Both the position numbers and the translations under genes were made by a program. From Stenotrophomonas maltophilia (GTDB taxonomy: Bacteria > Pseudomonadota > Gammaproteobacteria > Xanthomonadales > Xanthomonadaceae), in contig NZ_CP090423.1 of assembly GCF_023518235.1 (NCBI RefSeq), positions 4,419,001-4,483,000 on the forward strand: a stretch of 64,000 nucleotides of DNA. Direction: 5' to 3'. Below the pieces are notes generated by a model. That model was not told the DNA's origin. It did no database searches and saw nothing but the letters and a program-made list of their open reading frames with translations. This document shows, one piece after another, positions 1-7,362 of the stretch. The stretch's first letter is position 1. Each line of letters opens with the position of its first letter.

Positions 1-743
1 AGAGCCTGGCCGATCGTGTCGGCGCGCTCGAGCAGCAGATGTACAACAACAGTGCCAACCAGGACCTGTTGAACCAGATCAACCAGCTGCGGCAGCAGGT
101 CACCAGCCTGCAGGCCTCGATCGAGCAGTTGCAGCACGACAACGCCCAGCTCAAGCAGTCCGCCCAGGACCAGTACCTGGATCTGGACAGCCGCCTGAAC
201 CGGTTGGAAGGGGGCAATGCCGCCCCGGCCCTGCCGCCCGTTCCGGCGAGCGCGCCGAAGGCCGCCCCGGCCCCGGCAAAACCCGCAGCGGCGGCCACTT
301 CCGAGCGGCCGCCTTCGGTCCATGGCGATGCCGGCAGCCTGGCCGCCACCGGCGACGAGCGCACCTCCTACAACGTCGCCTTCGATTCGCTCAAGGCCGG
401 CAAGTACGATGACTCGGCGCAGCTGTTCCTGAGCTTCCTGCAGCTGTACCCGAACGGCGTGTACGCGCCGAACGCGCTGTACTGGCTGGGCGAGAGCTAT
501 TACGCCACCCGCAATTTCCCGATGGCCGAGACCCAGTTCCGTGAACTGCTCTCGCGCTATCCAACCCACGACAAGGCCGCTGGCGGCCTGCTCAAGATCG
601 GCCTGTCGCAGTATGGCGAGGGCAAGGTCGACCAGGCCCAGCAGACGCTGGAGACCGTCGTGGCGCAGTACCCGGGCTCGGACGCCGCGCGTACCGCCCA
701 GGACCGCCTGCAGTCCATTCGCCTCGGCAAGCAGATCCGCTGA
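1..743 (+). CDS. cpoB: Cell division coordinator CpoB (YbgF), 5'-truncated by window edge
   Basis: The reading frame is open from base 3, so the N-terminus and signal peptide lie left of the window; 246 residues are visible. The visible N-terminal part is a Gln/Leu-rich coiled coil (NQINQLRQQVTSLQASIEQL), followed by an Ala/Pro linker and then TPR-type repeats (ALYWLGESYY, then a FPMAETQF helix pair) to the C-terminus. This order (coiled coil, linker, C-terminal TPRs) is that of CpoB/YbgF. This periplasmic protein works with TolA and PBP1b to couple outer-membrane constriction with septal peptidoglycan synthesis. It normally ends the tolQRAB-pal-cpoB operon, and queE-queC follow it here, as in related genomes. 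The PBP1b gene is also in this window. Confidence 0.93.
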   Translation, partial: SLADRVGALEQQMYNNSANQDLLNQINQLRQQVTSLQASIEQLQHDNAQLKQSAQDQYLDLDSRLNRLEGGNAAPALPPVPASAPKAAPAPAKPAAAATSERPPSVHGDAGSLAATGDERTSYNVAFDSLKAGKYDDSAQLFLSFLQLYPNGVYAPNALYWLGESYYATRNFPMAETQFRELLSRYPTHDKAAGGLLKIGLSQYGEGKVDQAQQTLETVVAQYPGSDAARTAQDRLQSIRLGKQIR

Positions 744-773
744 TCCCCTGACCGGGCGTACAATACGTGTCCT

Positions 774-894
774 GTAGAGCCGAGCCCACGCTCGGCTGCT
801 TTCGTTTCCGGAACGGCAAAGCCGCCCGGATCCGGTAGCGCCGGGCCATACCCGTCCGGTTGCTGTTGTAGAGCCGAGCCATGCTCGGCTGCGT
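774..894. repeat. Cluster of three SMAG-type palindromes between cpoB and queE
   Basis: Three GTAG-headed palindromes lie at 774-797, 835-858 and 868-893. The first pairs AGCCGAGC (778-785) with GCTCGGCT (790-797). The third is the same hairpin with a different loop. The middle one (GTAGCGCCGGG) is decayed. All three match the SMAG class of S. maltophilia repeats (short hairpin with GTAG at one foot). They fill the 206-bp gap between cpoB and queE and could fold in the transcript. Confidence 0.75.
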
Positions 895-949
895 TCGTTA
901 CCGGCCACGGTAGCCCACCCGCCACGTGTCCCACCAAGAAGTGCCCGCC

Positions 950-1651
950 ATGACCGCCGTTACCCCGTCCAACGCCGTCGCCACCCCCAGCGACATCGTG
1001 CAGTCGCCGCTGCCGCGCCTGAAGATCACCGAGATCTTCACCTCGCTGCAGGGCGAAGCCGATACCGCCGGCTGGCCGACCGTGTTCGTGCGCCTGACCG
1101 GCTGCCCGCTGCGCTGCCAGTACTGCGATACGGCCTACGCCTTCCACGGCGGCACCTGGTGGGACATCGACGACATCGTGGCCGAGGTGCTGGCCCAGGG
1201 CGTGCGCCACGTCTGCGTGACCGGCGGCGAGCCGCTGGCGCAGAAGCGCTGCCTGGTGCTGCTGCAGAAGCTGTGCGATGCCGGCATGGACGTCTCGCTG
1301 GAGACCTCCGGCGCACTGGACGTCAGTGCGGTGGACCCGCGCGTATCGCGCGTGGTCGACATCAAGACCCCGGGTTCGGCCGAAGTGGCGCGCAACCGCT
1401 GGGAAAACCTGCCGCTGCTGACCGCCCGCGACCAGATCAAGTTCGTCATCTGCAGCCGCGAAGACTACGACTGGGCCAAGGCCCTGCTGGCCGAGCACGA
1501 TCTGGTCAAGCGCTGCACGGTGTTCTTCTCGCCCAGCAAGGGCGAGATCACCGCGCGCCAGCTGGCCGACTGGATCGTCGAAGACCGCCTGCCGGTGCGC
1601 TTCCAGATGCAGTTGCATAAAATCCTGTGGAACGACGAGCCGGGTCGATGA
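950..1651 (+). CDS. queE: 7-carboxy-7-deazaguanine synthase QueE
   Basis: A radical SAM enzyme that turns 6-carboxytetrahydropterin into 7-carboxy-7-deazaguanine, a step in preQ0/queuosine synthesis for tRNA. The cluster motif CPLRCQYC gives Cys52, Cys56 and Cys59 (CX3CX2C), counted from the ATG at 950. It is preceded by SLQGEADTAGWPTVFVRL and followed by the glycine-rich VTGGEPLAQ SAM-binding segment. Length (233 aa) is typical. A GTG at 926 in the same frame would add eight residues; the ATG at 950 is preferred because conserved sequence begins well after it. queC follows 78 bp downstream, so the two are probably co-transcribed. Confidence 0.95.
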   Translation: MTAVTPSNAVATPSDIVQSPLPRLKITEIFTSLQGEADTAGWPTVFVRLTGCPLRCQYCDTAYAFHGGTWWDIDDIVAEVLAQGVRHVCVTGGEPLAQKRCLVLLQKLCDAGMDVSLETSGALDVSAVDPRVSRVVDIKTPGSAEVARNRWENLPLLTARDQIKFVICSREDYDWAKALLAEHDLVKRCTVFFSPSKGEITARQLADWIVEDRLPVRFQMQLHKILWNDEPGR

Positions 1652-1729
1652 GCCCGCGCAGCGTTCCCTGATGTAGCTCCGGCGCGGGACAGCGTGCTGG
1701 CTTTCCCCTCCCAACCGGATGTTTTACCC

Positions 1730-2395
1730 ATGAAGAAGGCAGTCGTGCTTCTCTCCGGCGGCATGGATTCAGCCGCCGTCATCGCCATGGCCCAGGAACA
1801 GGGCTTCGCCGTGCATGCCCTGAGCGTGCGCTACGGCCAGCGCCACACCTCCGAACTGGACGCCGCCGCCCGCGTGGCCAAGGCCCAGGGCGTGGTCGCG
1901 CACAAGACCGTGGACGTGGACCTGCGCAGCATCGGCGGCTCGGCGCTGACCGACGACATCGACGTGCCCGAGGCCGGCGGTGCCGGCATCCCGGTCACCT
2001 ACGTGCCGGCGCGCAACACCATCATGCTGTCGCTGGCCCTGGGCTGGGCCGAAGTGCTCGGCGCCAACGACATCTTCTGCGGCGTCAACGCCGTGGATTA
2101 CTCCGGCTACCCGGACTGCCGGCCCGAGTTCGTAGCCGCGTTCCAGGCGCTGGCCAACCTGGCCACCAAGTCGGGCGTGGAAGGCGCCGGCATCAAGGTG
2201 CATGCCCCATTGCAGTTCCTCAGCAAGGGCCAGATCGTCAGCGAAGGCGTGCGCCTGGGCGTGGACTTCGGCCTGACCGTGTCCTGCTACAACGCCGACG
2301 CCAACGGCGCCGCCTGCGGCCACTGCGACGCCTGCCGCCTGCGCGCGCAGGGCTTCGCCGAAGCCGGCGTGGCCGACCCCACGCTGTACGCCTGA
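1730..2395 (+). CDS. queC: 7-cyano-7-deazaguanine synthase QueC
   Basis: ATP-dependent enzyme that converts 7-carboxy-7-deazaguanine to preQ0, directly after QueE in the pathway. The N-terminus has the PP-loop ATP pyrophosphatase motif SGGMDS (residues 9-14). The C-terminus has the zinc-binding cysteines within SCYN...[30 protein letters not shown] is the other family signature. The ATG at 1730 gives [11 protein letters not shown], the usual QueC start; a GTG at 1694 would add 12 unconserved residues. 221 aa, normal for the family. Confidence 0.96.
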   Translation: MKKAVVLLSGGMDSAAVIAMAQEQGFAVHALSVRYGQRHTSELDAAARVAKAQGVVAHKTVDVDLRSIGGSALTDDIDVPEAGGAGIPVTYVPARNTIMLSLALGWAEVLGANDIFCGVNAVDYSGYPDCRPEFVAAFQALANLATKSGVEGAGIKVHAPLQFLSKGQIVSEGVRLGVDFGLTVSCYNADANGAACGHCDACRLRAQGFAEAGVADPTLYA

Positions 2396-2397
2396 GG

Positions 2398-2447
2398 TGA
2401 TGGGGGTGATGCCCCCATCATGGTGGGTGCGAACCGTTGGTTCGCAC
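2398..2447 (+). terminator. Two consecutive hairpins after queC, possible terminator
   Basis: Immediately after the queC stop, TGATGGGGG (2398-2406) pairs with CCCCCATCA (2412-2420). A second hairpin follows, GTGCGAACC (2427-2435) with GGTTCGCAC (2439-2447). Neither has a clear T-tract, so intrinsic termination is plausible but unproven. Confidence 0.4.
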
Positions 2448-2461
2448 TCTCTATCCCGGCG

Positions 2462-3457
2462 CTACCGGCGGCTGGAGTCTGGTAGTGCCGGCCGCTGGCC
2501 GGCAGCCTCATCAGGCAACCATCCCGATGCTCCGATGAAGGCCCGCACCGCCTTCGGATCGTCATAGTCCAACTCGATCATCCGCGCGATCCCCGCCTTC
2601 TCATCCGGCTGCCGCCGCATGTATTCCTGCGCGATGCGATACCCAGCGTAGTACCCCAGATCACTCACCCCGAACGGATTGTGGGCGCTGTTGTACAGCC
2701 AGTTGTCGAGGTCGTCCCCGTCCATCTCGGCAATGAAGCGCGTGCGGATTTCCGCCTCGTGCGCGGGCCCGTAGGCATACAGCGGCAACGCCGGCCGACG
2801 CCCGCTCAGCCGCTCGGCCACGTACTCGGCCACACCCTCGCGCACCACGTACTGCGCCAGGCTGCCGGTGGTCTCGCGCTGTTGCGTGTGCACGTATTCA
2901 TGCAGATTGTTCTGCGCGTTGTTCGCACCCGGCCGGCTGTCGTAGAAGATCCGCAGGCGGTCGCGCATCTTCTCCGGCAGCTCGCTCACGTCCACGCGCT
3001 CATCGCCCAGCGCCATCTCCGCGCCAATCAGCACCTTGTCGCCCAGCGTGGTGCCACCGGTGCGCAGCACGCCCACCGCATAGGTGATGGTGGCCGGGCG
3101 CAGGGCAGGGTAGAGCGAACGGAACGCGACCAGGTCGCGCTCCAGCGTGGCGCTGGCCTGCTGCGCGTTGGCGGTGAGCGGCCGCACCGAGGTCCAGAAG
3201 CGTGGCCACGCCTGCATGGCTTCGGCGTACTCGCGGGCGGTGTAGCGGCGCACCTGCATCAGTGCATGCAGTCCGGGGCTGCCCGGGTCGATGTAGCGCT
3301 GCTGGACCAGCGCCACCCGGCGCTCGGCATCGGGCTCGGCGCGCACCGCATCGTAGGTGGCCCAGAAGCGGGCAATGTCGTCGGTGACGACCTGGGACGG
3401 GGCGGCCAGGGCCGCACAGGGCAGCAGGGCGGCAAGCAGGCTGACGATCAGACGCAT
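2462..3457 (-). CDS. Secreted HExxH-type putative zinc metalloprotease
   Basis: Hypothetical exported protein of 331 aa. The start MRLIVSLLAALLPCAALA gives a signal peptide cleaved near residue 18, and a GGAG ribosome site sits just upstream. A frame extension to 3556 would add 33 unlikely residues. His186-Glu187-Tyr-Val-His190 forms an HExxH zinc motif, followed by REGVAEYVAE (Glu207 or Glu211 as possible third ligand), the spacing of gluzincin-like peptidases. The rest resembles uncharacterised Xanthomonadaceae proteins, so activity and substrate are unknown. The last 14 or so residues (AAGQRPALPDSSRR) are encoded by a SMAG palindrome and its flank, so the C-terminus is a repeat-derived extension. 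The gene converges on queC. Confidence 0.75.
   Translation of the reverse strand: MRLIVSLLAALLPCAALAAPSQVVTDDIARFWATYDAVRAEPDAERRVALVQQRYIDPGSPGLHALMQVRRYTAREYAEAMQAWPRFWTSVRPLTANAQQASATLERDLVAFRSLYPALRPATITYAVGVLRTGGTTLGDKVLIGAEMALGDERVDVSELPEKMRDRLRIFYDSRPGANNAQNNLHEYVHTQQRETTGSLAQYVVREGVAEYVAERLSGRRPALPLYAYGPAHEAEIRTRFIAEMDGDDLDNWLYNSAHNPFGVSDLGYYAGYRIAQEYMRRQPDEKAGIARMIELDYDDPKAVRAFIGASGWLPDEAAGQRPALPDSSRR
2482..2507 (+). repeat. SMAG palindrome inside the 3' end of the metalloprotease gene
   Basis: GTAGTGCCGGCCGCTGGCCG followed by GCAGCC forms a near-perfect hairpin with GTAG at the left foot. It is translated on the minus strand as part of the preceding gene's tail. Confidence 0.8.
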
Positions 3458-3523
3458 CCATGGCTCCAGGAAAGGATCGCAGATGGGATGCGCCGCCAGC
3501 CCGAAAGGTTTAAGCCCCCACTG

Positions 3524-3550
3524 GTAGTGCCCGCCGCTGGCCGGCAACCT
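3524..3550 (+). repeat. SMAG palindrome upstream of the metalloprotease gene
   Basis: GTAGTGCCCGCCGCTGGCCG, then GCAACC; same subtype as the copy at 2482. The metalloprotease gene lies between two copies in the same orientation. Confidence 0.75.
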
Positions 3551-3627
3551 AGACATACCGGGATTTCACGCGACCGGCCAAAGTAGGGTAGAATGCCCAC
3601 CCCGCCGAGAGGCTGGGGCAGTGCAAT

Positions 3628-3703
3628 GGGCCGTTAGCTCAGTCGGTAGAGCAGAAGACTTTTAATCTTTTGGTCGAAGGTTCGAATCCTTCACGGCCCA
3701 CCA
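3628..3703 (+). tRNA. tRNA-Lys (anticodon TTT)
   Basis: A full cloverleaf of 76 nt with encoded CCA. The acceptor stem GGGCCGT pairs with ACGGCCC, the D arm is GCTCAGTCGGTAGAGC, the anticodon loop CTTTTAA carries TTT, and the T arm is AAGGTTCGAATCCTT. A weak promoter (TAGAAT at 3589-3594) lies about 34 bp upstream. The 3' half (3659-3703) is repeated at 5742-5786, which marks this tRNA as the target of an integration event. Confidence 0.98.
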
Positions 3704-3719
3704 ATTGCATCAACGACTT

Positions 3720-3743
3720 AGGCGCCCTTTAGGCGCCTTTTTC
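3720..3743 (+). terminator. Intrinsic terminator after tRNA-Lys
   Basis: GGCGCC, CTTTA loop, GGCGCC, then TTTTT. It lies within the inserted island, so the resident tRNA now terminates on imported DNA; the original terminator is probably the hairpin at 5813-5839. The rest of 3744-4022 shows no gene. Confidence 0.8.
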
Positions 3744-4022
3744 ATATTTCCGGAAAAATTAAGTGGTTCCACGCTCGAGCACGTGCGGCTTATGAGGCGG
3801 TTGAACCACCGGCAGTTCGTGGTCGTATCGCTGTCGCATCTCTTTGGTGATGTGACCACATGCGTTCTTGCGGCGCCTTCGGTGACGCCCCGATGTTGCA
3901 GCCCACACAAGGCCAAACGCTTGGCGTTGGATGTGACCGACGCGAGTACCTCGGTGATGACGCGCTGGAGCATCCCCCCAGTGGGTGAAGCTACCTGCCT
4001 GCGCCGCTGCTGGCCCATATCT

Positions 4023-4448
4023 TCATTTCCCGTCTGAAGAATCAAAATTCTGCCGACATTGGTGGAATTCCTCCGCATGAGCCACTACCCATGTCCACAT
4101 GGGAATCATCAGTACAAGAAGGTCCTTGCCCAGCGCCGTGATGCTGTACTCCACATGTGGCGGTACTTCGTGGAAATCCTGCCGGCTGATCAACCCGTCA
4201 CGTTCCAATTGCCGGAGGGTGCGCGTAAGCATGCGCTGGGTGATCCCCTTCATCCGTCGCGCGACCTCGGCATGACGCAGCGTTCCATACACGCCAAGCG
4301 CATGGATGATACCCAGGGACCAGCGGCTGCCAGCGTGCGCTAGAACCTCCCGGCGCAGTCCATCTTCGTCCTCGCTCATCCCGTCGCATATGGCTTGAGA
4401 GTGCCTTAGGAGTTCTTCCGGACTCATGAACGGTGCGGTCGGTATCAT
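4023..4448 (-). CDS. HxlR-family winged-helix transcriptional regulator
   Basis: 141 aa. The central segment has the HxlR/MarR-like winged helix: SRWSLGIIHALGVYGTLRHA, then the recognition helix GITQRMLTRTLRQLERDGLI and the wing HEVPPHVEYSITALGKDL. HxlR proteins are small dimeric regulators that often sense electrophiles, quinones or redox stress and control an adjacent oxidoreductase gene. Here the divergent neighbour 73 bp away is an NAD(P)-dependent NmrA-type protein, the classic arrangement. Two cysteines (in AICDGMSE and FHQCRQNF) could serve as sensors; this is inference. A Met eight residues in is an alternative start. The gene lies in the tRNA-Lys island and has lower GC than its neighbours. 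Confidence 0.9.
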   Translation of the reverse strand: MIPTAPFMSPEELLRHSQAICDGMSEDEDGLRREVLAHAGSRWSLGIIHALGVYGTLRHAEVARRMKGITQRMLTRTLRQLERDGLISRQDFHEVPPHVEYSITALGKDLLVLMIPMWTWVVAHAEEFHQCRQNFDSSDGK

Positions 4449-4521
4449 CGATGTGCCTTCTTACGTGTGGGCCATTAGGCGAGCAGAATCGCCGCCATCG
4501 TACACACACAAGGCGATTTCC
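4449..4521. promoter_or_regulatory. Divergent promoter region, likely HxlR operator
   Basis: The 73 bp between the divergently transcribed HxlR and NmrA-type genes must hold both promoters. It contains the short repeated element GCGAGCAGAATCGCCGCC, with inverted GCGA/TCGC. No confident -35/-10 pair was seen. Confidence 0.4.
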
Positions 4522-5466
4522 ATGTCATCTCATATCAGCACTACCCCCTCTCGGTCGATCCTGGTGATCGGCGCAGGCGAGCTTGGAATGCCTGTCATCC
4601 GGAACCTTGCACGTTTGGCTGTAGGTCATCCAGGCACACGGATCAGTGTGATGCTCCGGGCGACGTCGATTGACTCAGAATTGCCGGAGAAGCAGCGGGT
4701 GGTCGATGAAATCCGCGCCTTGGGGGTGAATATCGTTGCTGGCGATCTGGTAACTGAATCAGTAGAAGCGTTGGCGGCTACCTTCGCGCAGTTCGACACA
4801 GTGATTGGATGCACCGGCTATGCCGCAGGCCGCGATACGCCAATGAAGGTTGCACGTGCAGCGGTGAAGTCTGGTATTCCCCGCTACTTCCCTTGGCAGT
4901 TCGGTGCCGATTTCGATGCCATAGGGCGCGGTGGCCCCCAGGATCTGTTCGACGCCCAGCTGGACGTGCGCGAATATCTGCGTTCGCAGACTGCGATGGA
5001 CTGGGTGATCATCTCCACTGGAATGTTCACCAGCTACCTCTTCGAGCCCGACTTCGGCGTGGTCGACCTGATTGGGCATAAGGTGAACGCCCTGGGCTCG
5101 GCGAGCAACGCTGTCACCTTGACCACGCCGGATGATATCGGCGCAATGACAGCGCGCATCGTGTTCCACACACCTGCGATCCGCAACGAGATCGTGTATC
5201 TGGCAGGTGACACCATCCGCTACGGCGACCTTCCGGATATTCTGCAGAAGGCGTTCGGCGAACCTTTCGAGCTGACGATCTGGGGTGTACCCCAGCTCAT
5301 GCAGGAACTGGCTAACGACCCGGGCAACATGATAAGGAAGTATCGCGCGGCCTTTGCCCAAGGGAGGGGCGTTGCGTGGGATGTGGAGCGAACCTTCAAT
5401 GCGAAGATCGGGGCCGAGTTGCAGGGCGTGCAGGCATGGCTGGATTCCAACGTGCAGCGCTCCTGA
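4522..5466 (+). CDS. NmrA-family / aromatic alcohol reductase-like NAD(P)-binding protein
   Basis: 314 aa from MSSHISTTPS; an upstream in-frame ATG (4426) overlaps the divergent regulator and is unlikely. The N-terminal Rossmann motif is ILVIGAGELGMPVIRNLARL (GxGxxG). Next come VVDEIRALGVNIVAGDLV and YFPWQFGADFDAIGRG, the pattern of atypical SDR proteins of the NmrA/isoflavone reductase family. Members either reduce aromatic or enone substrates with NADPH or act as redox sensors. The substrate cannot be told from sequence. Regulation by the divergent HxlR protein is likely. The gene is cargo of the tRNA-Lys island, and its codon use is less GC-biased than that of flanking genes. Confidence 0.85.
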   Translation: MSSHISTTPSRSILVIGAGELGMPVIRNLARLAVGHPGTRISVMLRATSIDSELPEKQRVVDEIRALGVNIVAGDLVTESVEALAATFAQFDTVIGCTGYAAGRDTPMKVARAAVKSGIPRYFPWQFGADFDAIGRGGPQDLFDAQLDVREYLRSQTAMDWVIISTGMFTSYLFEPDFGVVDLIGHKVNALGSASNAVTLTTPDDIGAMTARIVFHTPAIRNEIVYLAGDTIRYGDLPDILQKAFGEPFELTIWGVPQLMQELANDPGNMIRKYRAAFAQGRGVAWDVERTFNAKIGAELQGVQAWLDSNVQRS

Positions 5467-5486
5467 ATTGCCGCTGGATTGTGAGG

Positions 5487-5508
5487 AGGCGCCAACTGGG
5501 CGCCTTTC
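5487..5508 (+). terminator. Intrinsic terminator after the NmrA-type gene
   Basis: AGGCGCC, AACTG loop, GGCGCCT, then TTCTC. From here to 5741 nothing gene-like is seen. Confidence 0.6.
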
Positions 5509-5741
5509 TCATTGCCGTTCCCGACCGCGCGCTCACGATGGTTGTACGTCGCGGAACACCAGTTCGCCAACGGCTCGGCAACCGGCGTCAAATGGTGGAG
5601 TCTTGGTCGTGGATCCCGTGCATATCGCTTGAGACGCCGGAAAAATTGTCGAGTGAGCTGAGGGCCTGCAATGGTTCCAAGCTTGATGGGCGGAAGAATA
5701 GAGCGGCGCAACCGGTTGCTTTCAAAGGAAGCGCCAGCTTT

Positions 5742-5786
5742 CTTTTAATCTTTTGGTCGAAGGTTCGAATCCTTCACGGCCCACCA
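5742..5786 (+). repeat. Right attachment repeat (displaced 3' half of tRNA-Lys)
   Basis: Forty-five bases identical to 3659-3703, running from CTTTTAATC of the anticodon loop through the T arm, acceptor strand and CCA. It lacks the 5' half, so it is not a functional tRNA. It marks the right end of the inserted island. Confidence 0.92.
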
Positions 5787-5812
5787 TTGCATCAATGACC
5801 CAGGTCATCCAG

Positions 5813-5839
5813 AAAGGCACCGCCAAGCGGTGCCTTTTT
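5813..5839. terminator. Intrinsic terminator, probably ancestral tRNA-Lys terminator
   Basis: GGCACCGC (5816-5823), CAA loop, GCGGTGCC (5827-5834), TTTTT on the right and AAA on the left, so it can act in both directions. It would have ended tRNA-Lys transcription before the island inserted, and can now serve the minus-strand gene at 5857-6174. Confidence 0.75.
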
Positions 5840-5856
5840 GTTGCTTGTGCCAACCC

Positions 5857-6174
5857 CTACTTGGCCTTGGCACCCTGCGCTCGCGCCGCCTCGCGATCCG
5901 CTGCTGCCTGTGCGGCAGAGGCTGCGGCGTTGGCGGCCCGCTCGGCCGCGGCACGATCCGCATCGAACCGCGCCTGCCGCTGGACGCTGTAGGTGCGCTC
6001 CAGTTCCAGCGAGGCAAGGAAACTGTCGGGGTGCTTCGCGGCACAGGCCTGCTGCACAAGCTGCACAGCGCGATCGGACAGGCCAGGCTGAATGTTGCTG
6101 AGCAGGCAATCGGCGTACGGTACGGGTGCAGCGGGGCCAGCAGCCAGCGCGGCAACGATCACGACATTCAACAT
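5857..6174 (-). CDS. Small exported Ala-rich hypothetical protein
   Basis: 105 aa with a strong ribosome site (AAGGAGG) eight bases before the ATG, which supports expression. The N-terminus MLNVVIVAALAAG is a short hydrophobic export signal. Two cysteines follow, in YADCLLSN and QQACAAKH. The last 40 residues (DADRAAAERAANAAASAAQA and onward) form a charged, alanine-rich helix, probably a coiled coil. No recognised domain. It sits just outside the tRNA-Lys island. Confidence 0.7.
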   Translation of the reverse strand: MLNVVIVAALAAGPAAPVPYADCLLSNIQPGLSDRAVQLVQQACAAKHPDSFLASLELERTYSVQRQARFDADRAAAERAANAAASAAQAAADREAARAQGAKAK

Positions 6175-6252
6175 GCAAACCTCCTTGTAGGTTTTGATGG
6201 GACTCGGGGTCGGTCCGGCCCCAGTATGGGCCGGTTCGTGGCACGGGTGTAT

Positions 6253-6609
6253 CTACCCCGGCCGCACATCCCGGCACACCAGCTCCGCCAACCCACGGAC
6301 GGCGAAGAACAGCCCCTCGACCACGCCCTCATCCAGATGGCGTTCCGGTGTTGCCATCGATCGACAACGGTCAGCTGCGTGCAGCATTTCCGCCACGGTC
6401 AGCATGCCGATGGCGGCCCGTTCCACCCGCGACAGGGCAACCCCGCGCCCTGCGGAAAGGCTGGTTTCAGGCCAGGGCAAGGCATCGGCGCCTTCGCCCG
6501 CGCGGATGCGTCTGAGGCAGCCCAGGAAGGTGCTCAGTTCGGGCGAAGGGTTGTCGTCGTCATCGTTGACGCTGGCGGAATCTGAAGCATAGGGCGGACG
6601 CTGGGTCAT
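6253..6609 (-). CDS. Hypothetical protein, Xanthomonadaceae type
   Basis: 118 aa starting MTQRPPYASDSAS, with AGGAAG as ribosome site. An acidic patch (NDDDDNPSPE) is followed by a predicted helical domain (ALSRVERAAIGMLTVAEML, then GVVEGLFFAVRGLAELV). No signal peptide or membrane segment. The build is reminiscent of small DUF6124-like proteins but I cannot confirm this. Not in an obvious operon: 78 bp separate it from the next minus-strand gene. Confidence 0.6.
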   Translation of the reverse strand: MTQRPPYASDSASVNDDDDNPSPELSTFLGCLRRIRAGEGADALPWPETSLSAGRGVALSRVERAAIGMLTVAEMLHAADRCRSMATPERHLDEGVVEGLFFAVRGLAELVCRDVRPG

Positions 6610-7362
6610 GTCGGCTTCCTCGGCGCTGGGGTGGGAATGCCACCGCGCAGGGCGGGTGGCGGGCGATGCGTGGCTGCAAGCCGGAATGACATCACGCAGT
6701 AACCGGCGGGCCCGAAGACCCCCACGCACCGCCCGCCATGAAGGCCGACGGATCACCCGTCGGCACGGTCCAAAGACAGCGTCGGCGGGTGAGCGCAAAC
6801 AACAGCGTGAATGTCATTGCGAGCTTGCAGGCCCGGTGCCACCCGTTGTCGGTGGCGCTGCATGGTGTTTACGCACGCGCTTGGATTTCAATGAGGATTC
6901 TCCGAAGAGAAATGCGGAACCAAGGCGCGCGACAATGGTGGCGCAGGCGCATCTGATGCAGCAAGCGTCAGCACGCGACGTGTTCGTTCTAGTGCTCAGT
7001 CAATCGCGTTGGAAAATGTCGAAATCTGCTGGCGGCGGCGACTATGCCGTGATGTATCACGTGGATAGTTGGCGTGATTTTCGCCTGCAGTGGTGGCACG
7101 ACCCGCGAGTCATGTCCTCAAATATCGGTGCATTTGCGACGCCTTGGCGCTGGCGTCCACGTTGGGGGGATGCGTTGTCGAGCCGAGCCATGCGCGGCTG
7201 CGGTTTGCACCAAGGCCTAGCCGAGCGTGGGCTCGGCTCTACAGTGATTCATCCACGCATGGCGTGGATCTACGCATCTGGCAGGGGTGTTGAGCATGCC
7301 GAAGCCGCCAATGCCTGCGGCAGGGCGGTATCCTCGGCATCTTTCCCAGGATGGGTTTTCCC
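6610..7362. other. 750-bp region without a convincing gene, with SMAG-type palindromes
   Basis: Open frames here lack ribosome sites, family similarity and sensible composition. Visible structure: a hairpin GCCGACGG/CCGTCGGC near 6742-6762; a facing SMAG pair (degenerate GTCG-headed copy at 7176-7201 and a good copy AGCCGAGC/GCTCGGCT ending CTAC at 7219-7242); and a second subtype ATCCACGC/GCGTGGAT-CTAC at 7251-7273. The stretch 6880-7140 is poorer in GC than its surroundings. Confidence 0.5.

Larger units (their letters stand above)
3659..5786. mobile_element. 2.1-kb genomic mini-island in tRNA-Lys, no integrase
   Basis: The 45 bp from the anticodon loop to the CCA end of tRNA-Lys (3659-3703) occur again exactly at 5742-5786. 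After the CCA both copies continue with a nearly identical TTGCATCAA stretch, differing by one inserted A. This is the footprint left by tyrosine recombinases that target tRNA genes: the left copy restores the tRNA and the right copy is the old 3' end. The enclosed DNA is visibly less GC-rich than its surroundings. It carries an HxlR regulator, an NmrA-family gene and about 700 bp of non-coding sequence. No integrase or excisionase is present, so it is either a deletion remnant or was mobilised in trans. Confidence 0.8.

Noticed and set aside
1769..2323. Minus-strand frame inside queC
   Set aside because: Shadow of queC; His/Gly/Val-rich low-complexity translation.
5742..5786. Second tRNA-Lys gene
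   Set aside because: Only the 3' half is present; D arm and 5' acceptor strand are missing.
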